Shown piece after piece: positions 30,348-39,676 of a stretch of DNA of 64,000 nucleotides. The notes beneath the pieces were generated by a model. The model searched no databases, had not been told where the DNA came from, and saw only the letters and a list, made by a program, of their open reading frames with translations. The stretch lies in the NCBI RefSeq assembly GCF_016587415.1, contig NZ_BNJI01000003.1, positions 1,054,001 to 1,118,000 of the forward strand. The letters are read 5' to 3'. How positions within the stretch are numbered: position 1 is the first letter of the stretch; every line of letters starts with the position of its first letter. The DNA comes from Ktedonobacter sp. SOSP1-85 (GTDB lineage Bacteria; Chloroflexota; Ktedonobacteria; Ktedonobacterales; Ktedonobacteraceae). Made by a program: the position numbers and the translations under genes.

Positions 30348-31724
30348 ATGTTGTTGCTAACACGTCAGAAAGATGTCTTTAGAGAACATGAGAACACCTC
30401 TCTTGAGCAGGCTCCAGATCTCATGCCAATGCGTATTGCCAAGATCGAGCTGGAGCAAGCCCTCCCGAATATCTCCGCTGTTGATCCCAAGACCCAACGT
30501 CGCTATCAACGCGTACTGGCCGTCGTACGCCTGCACACCCAGCCCCTGGGCCTTGTCGAACTGCCCCTCTCCATAGAGGAGCTCGCTCCTGCTACCTATG
30601 CTCCCTTGCTTTGGAATGCCCTGAGCCACCAGATCAATGAGCATTGCCAACAAGACGGGTTGCCAGAGCTAAGCAAACTACCACTTCAGGGGCTGACCTC
30701 AGCTACGCCTCCTCGCTGTCTCGCCGAACGTGAAGCCTTTCTGGCCAGTTCCGATCTGCCCCTGATCAGCGTGATTATCCCAACCCATGATCGCCCCGAG
30801 ACCCTTGCCTCCTGTCTGGAGGGCGTATTAGCTCAGCATTATCCACGCTTTGAGGTTATTATTGTTGATAACGCTCCAAGTACAAATGCGACAGAACAGT
30901 TTCTCACTCAAACCTATGGCACACATTCCCAGGTGCGCTATCTGCGCGAAGAGCGTCCTGGCGCTAGCTGGGCGCGTAATTGTGGCATTGCGGCAGCCCA
31001 GGGCGAAATCCTGGCCTTTACCGATGACGATGTGGTGCTTGATCCCTACTGGCTTGTCGAGCTCGTACGTGGCTTTCGCCAGGCAGAGAAAGTGGCCTGC
31101 GTCACCGGCCTGGTCCTCCCCCTTGAGCTGGAGCAGCCCGCACAGTTCTGGTTTGAGCAGTATGCTGGCTTTGCTAAGGGCTTTCAACGTCGCATCTTCG
31201 ATATGGCTGAGCATCACCCACATATGCCACTGCATCCTTATATTGCTGGCCGCTTTGGCACGGGTGCTAGCATGGCATTTACGGCTTCCTTCCTCCGCAG
31301 CATTAATGGTTTCGATCCCGCTCTAGGCGGTCTCGGTCCATCCAAAAATGGACAGGATATCTCAGTTTTTTTCGAAGTAATGATGCATGGCTATCGCCTG
31401 GTTTATGAACCTCGTGCCTTGCTCTACCACCTGCACCGCCGTGATTATTCTGGCTTGCGCAGGCAGCTTTATGGCTATAGCGTAGGATTTACGGCTCACC
31501 TGACCAAATGCATCTGGGATCGCCCACTCCTTCTTTTTGATCTCTTGCCTCAACTAGTTTCCAGTTTTTTCTTCGCCTTTCTCAATCGCTCAGCAAGAAA
31601 TCGTTTGCAACAAAACAGTTATCCGAAAGAGTTGAAACAACTTGAATTAAAAGGTATGCTTTTTGGACCCCTGGCCTACTGGCAGAGTCGTAGGATAACA
31701 GGCAAAACCTGGAAGAAGGCATAG
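30348..31724 (+). CDS. GT2 glycosyltransferase, tandem copy 3
   Basis: A 458-residue paralogue. The N-terminal 150 residues are nearly the same as in copies 1 and 2. The stretch from about 170 to 215 is different: VIIVDNAPSTNATEQFLTQ and RPGASWARNCGI, which restores the usual GT2 ARN motif. The metal site FTDDDVVLDPYW is unchanged. The C-terminus resembles copy 1 (NRLQQNSYPKELKQLE). ATG 30348 has the same ribosome site as copy 2. It ends four bases before the next glycosyltransferase gene. Confidence 0.85.
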   Translation: MLLLTRQKDVFREHENTSLEQAPDLMPMRIAKIELEQALPNISAVDPKTQRRYQRVLAVVRLHTQPLGLVELPLSIEELAPATYAPLLWNALSHQINEHCQQDGLPELSKLPLQGLTSATPPRCLAEREAFLASSDLPLISVIIPTHDRPETLASCLEGVLAQHYPRFEVIIVDNAPSTNATEQFLTQTYGTHSQVRYLREERPGASWARNCGIAAAQGEILAFTDDDVVLDPYWLVELVRGFRQAEKVACVTGLVLPLELEQPAQFWFEQYAGFAKGFQRRIFDMAEHHPHMPLHPYIAGRFGTGASMAFTASFLRSINGFDPALGGLGPSKNGQDISVFFEVMMHGYRLVYEPRALLYHLHRRDYSGLRRQLYGYSVGFTAHLTKCIWDRPLLLFDLLPQLVSSFFFAFLNRSARNRLQQNSYPKELKQLELKGMLFGPLAYWQSRRITGKTWKKA

Positions 31725-31728
31725 CATC

Positions 31729-32751
31729 ATGATCCAAGATACTATACAAGCAGAGACATCCGATATTAGTGTTATTATTTGCGCCTATACAGAGAGGCGC
31801 TGGGACGACCTGGCAGCTGCTGTATCTTCTGTACAGCAACAAACCTTACCAGCCCGAGAAATCATAGTTGTGATTGATCACAATCCGCAATTGTTTAACA
31901 AAGCACAAGCAGATTTGACAGGAATTGCTGTCATCCAAAATCAAGAAGAACGTGGATTATCTGGAGCACGCAACAGCGGAGTTGCCATTGCCCAAGGTCA
32001 ATTTATCGCTTTTCTAGATGATGATGCTCTAGCAGACGCAAACTGGTTGATGCTCTTCCAACAGGTCTTGCAAGACCCACATATTCTGGGTGTTGGCGGA
32101 TCTGTCGTTCCGCTGTGGGTAGACCATAACCCCTCCTGGTTACCAGAGGAATTTTACTGGGTTGTGGGTTGTACCTATCTAGGTATGCCTCAAAACAACG
32201 CGCCAATTCGTAACCCAATCGGAGCAAGCATGTGCCTGCGTCGTGAAGTATTTGAAAGTGTTGGAGGTTTCCGTAGTGGCATTGGACGTGTAGGCACACG
32301 CCCAATTGGCTGCGAAGAGACTGAGCTATGTATTCGTGCAAGCCAGCACTGGCCTGTGCGTCAATTCTTTTATCAGCCCCAGGCTAGGGTTCAACATCGT
32401 GTTCCGGGTCAACGCGCACAGTGGAGCTATTTCTGGTCGCGCTGCTACGCAGAGGGCATTTCAAAAGCATTTATAACACGCTACGTGGGAACAAAAGATG
32501 CGCTCTCGTCTGAGAACACCTATACATTTCATACTTTACCCCGGGGTGTAACACGTAATATAAAGTCTGTATTTACACAACATAATCCAGGTGGCCTTCT
32601 AAAGGCAATAGCTATCATTACTGGACTAGGAGTGACAGCAGGAGGATACATAATAGGAAGACTTTTTTCACGCAAAAATGAACAGGAGCAAAGTAAGCAA
32701 ATACTAGCTGTACACGACAGGCAAGAAGGAGATCCTACCCCTGTACTATAG
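31729..32751 (+). CDS. GT2 glycosyltransferase, separate subfamily
   Basis: A 340-residue GT2 protein not closely related to the three tandem copies. Motifs are SVIICAYTERRWDDL, GLSGARNSGVAIAQG, FLDDDALAD and GCEETELCIRA, followed by a C-terminal hydrophobic segment (LKAIAIITGLGVTAGGYIIG) that may anchor it to the membrane. The pattern resembles glucuronosyl or rhamnosyl transferases acting on lipid-linked sugars; the donor is not readable from sequence. It follows tandem copy 3 by four bases and belongs to the same transcript. Confidence 0.85.
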   Translation: MIQDTIQAETSDISVIICAYTERRWDDLAAAVSSVQQQTLPAREIIVVIDHNPQLFNKAQADLTGIAVIQNQEERGLSGARNSGVAIAQGQFIAFLDDDALADANWLMLFQQVLQDPHILGVGGSVVPLWVDHNPSWLPEEFYWVVGCTYLGMPQNNAPIRNPIGASMCLRREVFESVGGFRSGIGRVGTRPIGCEETELCIRASQHWPVRQFFYQPQARVQHRVPGQRAQWSYFWSRCYAEGISKAFITRYVGTKDALSSENTYTFHTLPRGVTRNIKSVFTQHNPGGLLKAIAIITGLGVTAGGYIIGRLFSRKNEQEQSKQILAVHDRQEGDPTPVL

Positions 32752-32921
32752 TACTTACTGTGTATGCAATATCCCCTACCCCTGGTTTATGCTTATATAT
32801 GGATTTATAAAAGTAATTCAAAGCCAGAATAGCCGCCTATAGAAGAAATCTGGGCGCGAGAATGCTCACCACAACAGTGGTGTTAAATTTCGCCGAAGAA
32901 TAAGTCGTTGCGGGAGTTTCG

Positions 32922-34772
32922 TTGGTGATAACGCCTATCTTTCAATGGGTCAAAAAAAATAAAGCCATATTATTTAATACCGGTTCACTGATTGGCACGA
33001 TGGTTGTTACATCATTGCTAGGCTTTGCCTACTGGTGGGTAGCAGCTCGATTGTTTAGACCAGAAGCCGTGGGTCTCGCCTCGGCGGCAACCTCAACCAT
33101 GATGCTGATCTCCTCATTCTGTATGATGGGTTTGGGAACTCTGCTCATCACCGAAATTCCCCGTAATAAGGGCAATGAGGGACCACTCATTAGTACAGCT
33201 CTTCTGCTGGTAGGAGGCGTTGGCTTTGTAGCTGGAGTCATCTTTGCTCTGCTCGCACCTTTTATTTCTCCCGCACTCCGACCCATAGGTGCAGGCATAC
33301 AAAATATTGTGCTCTTCGGTGCTAGTATTAGCATCACTGTGATTACCATAGTCATTGACCAGGCAGTGATCGGGCTTCTCCAGGGAGGATTACAGTTCTG
33401 GCGCAATACTATCTTCTCAATCGTCAAACTTATCGCCCTCTATCTCCTCGCTATTTGGCTCAACGATAAAATTGGTATGTCTATCTATGCAACCTGGACG
33501 CTAGGCAACATCATCTCGCTCATACCGCTGATATTCCTGGCTGTATGGAAAAATCGTACCAGGCTAGGTAGCCTTTTGCCTCGTTGGTATGTGCTGCGCA
33601 AGCTAGGAGGAGCGGCAATCCAGCACCATATCTTAAACCTGATACTTCAGGCACCAACCCAGGTCTTGCCTGTACTCGTTACTGTACTGCTCTCGCCAGC
33701 AATGAATGCCTGGTTCTATGTCTCATCCATGCTCGCCAATTTCGTGTTTTCTATCGCGGCCTCACTCACCACTGTGCTGCATGCAACGAACGCGGCCCAG
33801 ACAACTACGCTTTCACAGAAGACACGCCTGACGGTAGGCATCTCAGCTCTCACAGGTGTCGTCACCAGTGGCGTCCTGGTGCTCGCAGCGAACCTGGTTC
33901 TCAGTTTTTTTGGTCACAGCTATGCAGCGAACGCTGCATGGCCTCTGCGCATCCTGGCCCTGGCCGCTTTTCCGCTTATCATTAAAAACCATCATATCGC
34001 TATTCGCCGCATCAAAGACGAGATCACCAACTCGATGTTGCCCATTATACTAGGAAGCATTCTCGAACTGATGCTGGCGACACTAGGCGCATGTTTAGGG
34101 GGATCTAGCCTGAGTCATGGGTGGCTGGTAGCACTAAGCGCACATTTGGTAGGCTGGCCGGGACTGAGCCTTAGATGGGCAATGGCACTAGGCGCACATT
34201 TAGGGGGGTTAACCGGCCTGAGCCTGGGGTGGGTCGCGGCTCTAAGTGTTGAAGCCATTTTTATGGCCCCCCTCGTCTTCAAAACGATTCGCGGGACTGA
34301 TACGGTCGCCAATACCATCAGTAGCGTTGTAGACGCCGATACCATGATCCTACGAGCCATACGCCCACAAACCATTACCGATTCGCTGGGGAACTTCATT
34401 GATACGCCAACGCAGCAGCTAGCCACTATCATGGGACTGGATTCGCCTACTGACACCATCAAAACACTGACATTCATTGATGCACCGACCATAAAAATGA
34501 ATAGAATCCAGATCGAAGAGCAGCACACTATGCGGCTACCAAAGATAGAGAAACAGCAGCCACCTGTTACACCCAGACGATATGTCGTTCCAGATACGCC
34601 CGCGCCTTTAGCCAGATCCATCAAACGGCCAAAGTTGGAACCAATAACTATGGGAATGCGAGCCCTGAAGATTATAAGGACGCCCTCTAATAATGATGAA
34701 GGACCAAATCAGGTAGAGCAAGAGCACATTGTGAACCAGGCCTTTAGCCGGAATAGAAATGATGAATATTAA
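32922..34772 (+). CDS. Polysaccharide flippase with repetitive cytoplasmic tail
   Basis: A 616-residue membrane protein with about 12 to 14 transmembrane segments over residues 15-450. It resembles Wzx/MATE-like flippases and the C-terminal half of actinobacterial polysaccharide exporters (NTGSLIGTMVVTSLLGF, YWWVAARLF at the N-terminus). Three tandem 17-18 residue units (GAHLGGLTGLSLGWVAAL type) at about 387-439 expand one membrane loop. The hydrophilic tail (about 460-616) has scattered T-x-x-L motifs such as EEQHTMRLPKIE. It should move lipid-linked repeat units across the membrane. The start is TTG 32922 or GTG 32925; GGGAG is correctly spaced for GTG. Confidence 0.8.
   Translation: MVITPIFQWVKKNKAILFNTGSLIGTMVVTSLLGFAYWWVAARLFRPEAVGLASAATSTMMLISSFCMMGLGTLLITEIPRNKGNEGPLISTALLLVGGVGFVAGVIFALLAPFISPALRPIGAGIQNIVLFGASISITVITIVIDQAVIGLLQGGLQFWRNTIFSIVKLIALYLLAIWLNDKIGMSIYATWTLGNIISLIPLIFLAVWKNRTRLGSLLPRWYVLRKLGGAAIQHHILNLILQAPTQVLPVLVTVLLSPAMNAWFYVSSMLANFVFSIAASLTTVLHATNAAQTTTLSQKTRLTVGISALTGVVTSGVLVLAANLVLSFFGHSYAANAAWPLRILALAAFPLIIKNHHIAIRRIKDEITNSMLPIILGSILELMLATLGACLGGSSLSHGWLVALSAHLVGWPGLSLRWAMALGAHLGGLTGLSLGWVAALSVEAIFMAPLVFKTIRGTDTVANTISSVVDADTMILRAIRPQTITDSLGNFIDTPTQQLATIMGLDSPTDTIKTLTFIDAPTIKMNRIQIEEQHTMRLPKIEKQQPPVTPRRYVVPDTPAPLARSIKRPKLEPITMGMRALKIIRTPSNNDEGPNQVEQEHIVNQAFSRNRNDEY
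34081..34239 (+). repeat. Three tandem 51-54 base units inside the flippase gene
   Basis: Units 34081-34131, 34132-34185 and 34186-34239 each begin with CACTA(G/A)GCGCA. They encode 17-18 residue near-copies ending LSHGWLVAL, LSLRWAMAL and LSLGWVAAL. The frame is kept, so the expansion lengthens a hydrophobic segment without breaking the protein. Confidence 0.75.
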
Positions 34773-34777
34773 GAACA

Positions 34778-36703
34778 ATGAATAAAGGAATTACCATATC
34801 ACAAGCTCAGGGCGGTCTAAAAATACCGCTTCTCATAGATATCGTCTGCCTGCTACTACCACTAGGCGCTTTTGTCCTCTGGTATAGCTCACTAGGTAAT
34901 GTAGCGATAAATATATCACGGATGAATGACCTGGGGTTGGTTTCTATCATGCCACCCACCTTGATCATCGCTTTGCTGGTCATGATGGTGAGCTTCTGTC
35001 TAACACTACAACAGTCACGCCTGCGTATGCCCATTGTGCTGTTGCATTTTGCGCTTTTGATCTTTATGCTGTATGCTCTCTGCATCCTTGTAGAGGAGGC
35101 ACCACGCTTTGCGATTGTGTACCGTCATGCAGGATACACAGAGTATATTATGCGTACCGGGACGGTTGATCCCGGCCTGGATGCTTATTTTAGCTGGCCT
35201 GGTTTCTTTATTTTAAGTGCTTTCGTAACGCGAATCTCTGGCTACCCCGATATCCTGGGTTACGCTAGCTGGGCGCCTGTTTTTTATAACGTGCTCTATC
35301 TTGGTGCTCTATACATGCTCTTTAGCACATTTACGAGCAATAAACGTTTGATCTACCTGGCTTTATGGTTCTTTTGCATCACCAACTGGATCGGCCAGGA
35401 TTATTTCTCACCACAGGGCTTCTTCTTCTTCTCCTACATCGTTATTCTAGCCATCATCTTAAAATGGTTTAAAGCGCCACCTGGTACGCCCATTCGTCCC
35501 CTCGGTCCTCGTTTAAGTCGTATACGTTTCTTGCCCCAAGTCTATACCTGGCTCACAGCGCCCAACTCACTAAATACTCCTGCTATTTCACGAGCCAAAA
35601 GCATTGCGCTACTCATCAGCATGCTCACTATTTTTGCCTTCTCTGTCTATGGACATCAATTGACGCCTTTTTTCATCGTGGCAAGCGTTACTGGCCTTAT
35701 CGTCTTTCGTCGCTGTACACCCAAAATCTGGTGGCTACCTATCGCAATGATAATCATGATAGGGGCTTGGCTCATTCTTATGACCCAGTCATTTCTATCT
35801 GGACATATGAGCCAGGTTTTCGGAGGAATTGTCGATATTTTCTCTTCCGTCTCCTCCAATGTCTCAAATCGCGTGGGAGGAAGTCCTCAGCACACCTTTG
35901 TTGCACGCCTACGTCTCATCATGACGGCTTTTGTCTGGGGATTAGCTGGTATAGGGGCGATTTTCCGTCTTCTTAAGGGTCATAAAGATGCCTCGATCAT
36001 CATTCTAGCCCTGGCCCCATTTCCATTATTCATGATTCAACCCTATGGTGGAGAAATGCTGTTACGCTGCTATCTCTTTGCATTGCCACCTATGGTCTTT
36101 CTTGCGGCTTCAATATTTTATGAGCTACCAACGCTTCCAACATTCCTGGCATTCCTATCACCACTTGTATCACGGCTCACAGCACTCCTGGCTACTATAA
36201 AGCTCCCCTGGCAAGGCATAGCAATCGCGGGCATAAATATCATCTTGCTAAGCAGTTTCCTCTACACCCGCTATGGCAATGAGAATATGGATTACAAGAC
36301 ATACGATGAGATAAATGGTGTCTACAAGCTCTATAGTATAGCTCAACCCGGTTCGCTCTTAGTTGCTGGTTGGGACGGAACACCATGGCAGATTAAAGAT
36401 TTTGAAAAGTATCCACTCACCTCTCTCGATAGCACCGATAAACTAGGTGATGCAGTATACAACTTAAATGTTGCTTACGTTGTCCAATATATGCAAAACC
36501 AGAAGGGGCAACAAAGTCAACAAATCTACTTTATCTTCACACGCAGTCAGAAAGCCTGGTTTAACTCCATGTCGGGTTTCCCTCCTGGCGCACTTGATAA
36601 ATTTGAGAACGCCGTGGCCTCATCAGGTGACTTTAATCTGGTATATCATAGTCAGGATGTGCAAATATTCCAGCTTGCCAGTGCCGCTGGAGGGAAACTA
36701 TGA
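34778..36703 (+). CDS. Large polytopic membrane protein, probably polymerase or GT-C enzyme
   Basis: A 641-residue protein with about 12 transmembrane helices. A conserved periplasmic-side stretch reads YTEYIMRTGTVDPGLDAYFS, and NWIGQDYFSPQGFFFF lies between helices. A C-terminal soluble part (from about 500) has YKLYSIAQPGSLLVAGWDG. The architecture resembles integral membrane GT-C glycosyltransferases or Wzy-type polymerases found in polysaccharide clusters, but no catalytic motif is certain. It follows the flippase by five bases and overlaps the next gene by ATGA, so all three are cotranslated. I recognise the type but not the exact function. Confidence 0.65.
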   Translation: MNKGITISQAQGGLKIPLLIDIVCLLLPLGAFVLWYSSLGNVAINISRMNDLGLVSIMPPTLIIALLVMMVSFCLTLQQSRLRMPIVLLHFALLIFMLYALCILVEEAPRFAIVYRHAGYTEYIMRTGTVDPGLDAYFSWPGFFILSAFVTRISGYPDILGYASWAPVFYNVLYLGALYMLFSTFTSNKRLIYLALWFFCITNWIGQDYFSPQGFFFFSYIVILAIILKWFKAPPGTPIRPLGPRLSRIRFLPQVYTWLTAPNSLNTPAISRAKSIALLISMLTIFAFSVYGHQLTPFFIVASVTGLIVFRRCTPKIWWLPIAMIIMIGAWLILMTQSFLSGHMSQVFGGIVDIFSSVSSNVSNRVGGSPQHTFVARLRLIMTAFVWGLAGIGAIFRLLKGHKDASIIILALAPFPLFMIQPYGGEMLLRCYLFALPPMVFLAASIFYELPTLPTFLAFLSPLVSRLTALLATIKLPWQGIAIAGINIILLSSFLYTRYGNENMDYKTYDEINGVYKLYSIAQPGSLLVAGWDGTPWQIKDFEKYPLTSLDSTDKLGDAVYNLNVAYVVQYMQNQKGQQSQQIYFIFTRSQKAWFNSMSGFPPGALDKFENAVASSGDFNLVYHSQDVQIFQLASAAGGKL

Positions 36704-37992
36704 AAATGCGTTTACCCTGGCTGTGGCCTGCCATAATTATTCTTTGTGCCCTTGCGGCTTGTATCGTCACATATGTGATCCCCGATGCTCAAATTAGAGC
36801 TGTCACCGTCATGAGTTTTCTCTTTATTTGCCCTGGCATGGCGCTGGTACGTTTCCTTCGCCTCAATGATGTTGTCACGGAATGGATCATGGCTTTTTCT
36901 TTGAGCTTTGCCATTGATGCCATAGTAGGAGGCATATTTTTATACACAGGCCACTGGTCGCTTTCTGGTGTTCTCATTACCTTGTTAGTTATTAGTCTTA
37001 TGGGAGCAGCAGGGCAACTCGTAATTCTACATCCCGTGGTGGCGCAACGCCTGAGCGTGTTGTCCATTTTCAAAATGCCAGAAGATATAACTGACAGCGA
37101 GACGATGGCCCTACCAAAAATATCGCTCGCAGGTCATACAGGCAAAGCGGTAAGTATTGAAAATCAGCAGACAGCCTATTTGCCCAGCTATAAACTTACA
37201 TCTGGCACAAATCAAATCAGAGATGTAATCGAGACAGATACCGTACAAATGCCCTCAGCCATACGCAACACACCTGCTCAAGAAGATATTGCTGATCATG
37301 ATACAACATATATAAATGCACTTGAACACATAAATGCAAATGACTTACCAGATATAACTGACGAGTCACAAAGCAGCATAGAGGCCATTGAAGAGAAGGC
37401 AACTGTACATGTTCCCAGTATTAGTATTTCTTATTCCCCTGTACCTCTAGCGAAACCAATCACTGATAAACAACCTTTAGAGGAACAAGAAACACAGCAA
37501 CTAAGCACCAACACCACCCAAGAAAAAGACATCCTTGAGCAGCAAGACATTACACCTATCCCAGAGGCTTCACCCTCTTCGGCTGACAAAGAACAAGTCA
37601 TTGAGGAGCAAGACATTGCCCCTATCCCAGAGATTTCATCCTCTTCGGCTGACGATGAACAAGCCATTGAGGAGAAAGAAACTGTCAACATTCCATCAGT
37701 ACAGGTGCCTGAGCCTGATCTGATAGTGGAACAAACACCAGTCAATTCGCCAACTTCAGAGAAAGAACAAGAGGAACAGGAGGAGAAAGAGCCGGTCATT
37801 ATTGCAGCAAAACCAGAACCTTCCAAGGAACCACAGAAAAAAGAAAAAACTCTTTCTGCCAGAACAATAATTCCACACACCAATCCTCACAAAGCAATCG
37901 TTCAGGAGCCTACTACAAAAAATGTTTTGAGGAAGAAGCGTCTCACTAAAGAAGCCTTAAAGCGAGAGGTCTCAGAGCAAGACAACATTTGA
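36700..37992 (+). CDS. Membrane protein with long acidic repeat tail
   Basis: A 430-residue protein. Four hydrophobic helices (residues about 5-115) are followed by a roughly 310-residue acidic, probably disordered cytoplasmic tail. The tail contains about eight degenerate units of the form E-x-x-T-x-x-(hydrophobic)-P: DSETMALPKIS, NQQTAYLPSYK, ETDTVQMPSAI, EEKATVHVPSI, EQQDITPIPEA, EEQDIAPIPEI, EEKETVNIPSV. Similar motifs occur in the tail of the flippase encoded two genes upstream. The Thr within acidic context could be Ser/Thr kinase sites read by FHA domains, which is inference. The gene overlaps the previous one (ATGA). The family is not recognised. Confidence 0.6.
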   Translation: MKMRLPWLWPAIIILCALAACIVTYVIPDAQIRAVTVMSFLFICPGMALVRFLRLNDVVTEWIMAFSLSFAIDAIVGGIFLYTGHWSLSGVLITLLVISLMGAAGQLVILHPVVAQRLSVLSIFKMPEDITDSETMALPKISLAGHTGKAVSIENQQTAYLPSYKLTSGTNQIRDVIETDTVQMPSAIRNTPAQEDIADHDTTYINALEHINANDLPDITDESQSSIEAIEEKATVHVPSISISYSPVPLAKPITDKQPLEEQETQQLSTNTTQEKDILEQQDITPIPEASPSSADKEQVIEEQDIAPIPEISSSSADDEQAIEEKETVNIPSVQVPEPDLIVEQTPVNSPTSEKEQEEQEEKEPVIIAAKPEPSKEPQKKEKTLSARTIIPHTNPHKAIVQEPTTKNVLRKKRLTKEALKREVSEQDNI

Positions 37993-38171
37993 TTGCAGGC
38001 GAATTCTGTTTAACTACTTTTTACTTATGCTTTTAGCAATTTTAAAAATAAGCTTTTAAAGCAAAGAAGGTAGGAACAGGCCAATGTGTTTTTTATGCAG
38101 AAACACATTATAATACAACTTGGAAGGAAAGCGTTGCCAGAAAACTTAGTTTTTTAGAAGGTTAACACGAG

Positions 38172-39635
38172 ATGAGTAGGGAAAAGCAGTATAACCGTAG
38201 GCAAGTTTTGGGGGTTGCGCTTGCAGCTTTAAGCAGTTTTCTGCTCCTCTTTACCTCTGATGAACAGATGGCTTTCTCCTCTCTAGCTCCTACACCGGAT
38301 ATGCCACCCGATACGACTCTGCATATCGCAACAACATCTCAGCAAACTAGCGCCTTTACTCTGGGCATGAGCGATGTTGACACGAACCTTATCTATCCAC
38401 AATCCTCTGAGCAGGCTTCACAGATCAAGCACTTATTAGCGCAAAGCAGCTCTTTCACGAACATCCATATCATGGGCTGGGGAGCGGATGATCCCTGGCC
38501 AGATCCAGCGCAGCCAGAACCCACAAACTGGACCACACTGGATAAGAAGCTGCAAATCGCACTTGATACCGGGACGACGCCTGTGCTTACCCTGTGTGAA
38601 GCGCCTTGGTGGATGAAGGGGCGCCTGAATGCCGATGGCTCGACGACACGTCTCACCAGAGACGATGACTTTGCCGATATTACTTACGATGCACGCATCT
38701 TAGATAATCATATGTCTGATTGGTTACACCTTGTGCAAAGAATCGCGGAACGTTATATGGCGCCCCCCTACAATGTACGCTATTTTCAGGTCTGGAATGA
38801 GCTTAAAGGCTATTACAATCCAATAACCAATAATTGGGATGGCGGGAAGTCACAGGGAGATCCCACAGGGGATAACGCGCGTCACGGCTATACCTACATG
38901 TATAACCAGGTCTACACAACCTTGAAGCAAGTTGCTCAAGGACAGGGCATAGACCCTCCACAGGTAAAGGTTGGTGGCCCCTATGTGGTGATGGATAGCT
39001 GGGCCTCAACCAACGCCCCTGATCGTTCCAACGTCAAAGATCAGTATGGAGCACTTGACCGGAGAAGCCTCAATGTCGTCGCAACGTGGCTCGCTGAGAA
39101 GCTTGGAGGTGATTTCCTTACCATTGATGGCGGCAATGTTAATAAAGATCAGACCAATCTTACCGACCCCTTTACCGCCACAGAGAAATTCGCTGACGTC
39201 GTACAGTGGATTCGCTCGCTTAATCCCCATACACATCCTGGGGCGACGACCCTCCCTATCTGGTGGGCCGAATGGTATGCAATCCCTTTCGCAACAGAGA
39301 ACAATCCAGACTATAATAATGCCCTCAAAACCTACACCTTGCTCCAGTTTATTAATTCTGGAGTAAGTGTCGCGCTAGCATGGGGCTATGACGATCTGTG
39401 GTACGCTAACCCAGCAACACCGGGCCCCTGGTATGGGAGTGCCAAAGCCATCAAGGAGCATTTCTCCGCTGGAACCCCTCTCTATAAGACAAGCTCAACA
39501 TCACAAGATATTGTCGCGCTCGCATCCAAAAGCAGCGTGCTCATTATCAACAAATCATTGTTGCCGCACGTGGTTGATGTGAAAGGCAAACATATCCCGC
39601 TTCGATCTTTCCAGGTCGTTGTGGTCAACCGGTAA
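38172..39635 (+). CDS. Exported GH39-like glycosidase (Tat signal)
   Basis: A 487-residue paralogue of the lipoprotein at 24198. The N-terminus YNRRQVLGVALAALSSF carries twin Arg before a hydrophobic stretch, so Tat export is likely, with no lipobox Cys. The catalytic domain keeps HIMGWG, DPWPDP, EAPWWMKG, the acid/base Glu in QVWNELKGYYNP and the probable nucleophile Glu in IWWAEWY. It is likely released outside the cell or kept by its N-terminal segment, where it may cut the polysaccharide made by the upstream genes. A terminator hairpin follows at 39639. Confidence 0.78.
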   Translation: MSREKQYNRRQVLGVALAALSSFLLLFTSDEQMAFSSLAPTPDMPPDTTLHIATTSQQTSAFTLGMSDVDTNLIYPQSSEQASQIKHLLAQSSSFTNIHIMGWGADDPWPDPAQPEPTNWTTLDKKLQIALDTGTTPVLTLCEAPWWMKGRLNADGSTTRLTRDDDFADITYDARILDNHMSDWLHLVQRIAERYMAPPYNVRYFQVWNELKGYYNPITNNWDGGKSQGDPTGDNARHGYTYMYNQVYTTLKQVAQGQGIDPPQVKVGGPYVVMDSWASTNAPDRSNVKDQYGALDRRSLNVVATWLAEKLGGDFLTIDGGNVNKDQTNLTDPFTATEKFADVVQWIRSLNPHTHPGATTLPIWWAEWYAIPFATENNPDYNNALKTYTLLQFINSGVSVALAWGYDDLWYANPATPGPWYGSAKAIKEHFSAGTPLYKTSSTSQDIVALASKSSVLIINKSLLPHVVDVKGKHIPLRSFQVVVVNR

Positions 39636-39638
39636 AGC

Positions 39639-39672
39639 GAGGCACTTTCTACAGCTTAAAGTGCCTCTTTTC
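39639..39672 (+). terminator. Rho-independent terminator
   Basis: GAGGCACTTT (39639-39648) pairs with AAAGTGCCTC (39658-39667), followed by a T-rich run. It ends the GH39-like gene and may also serve the cupin gene on the other strand. Confidence 0.8.
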
Positions 39673-39676
39673 TCTG

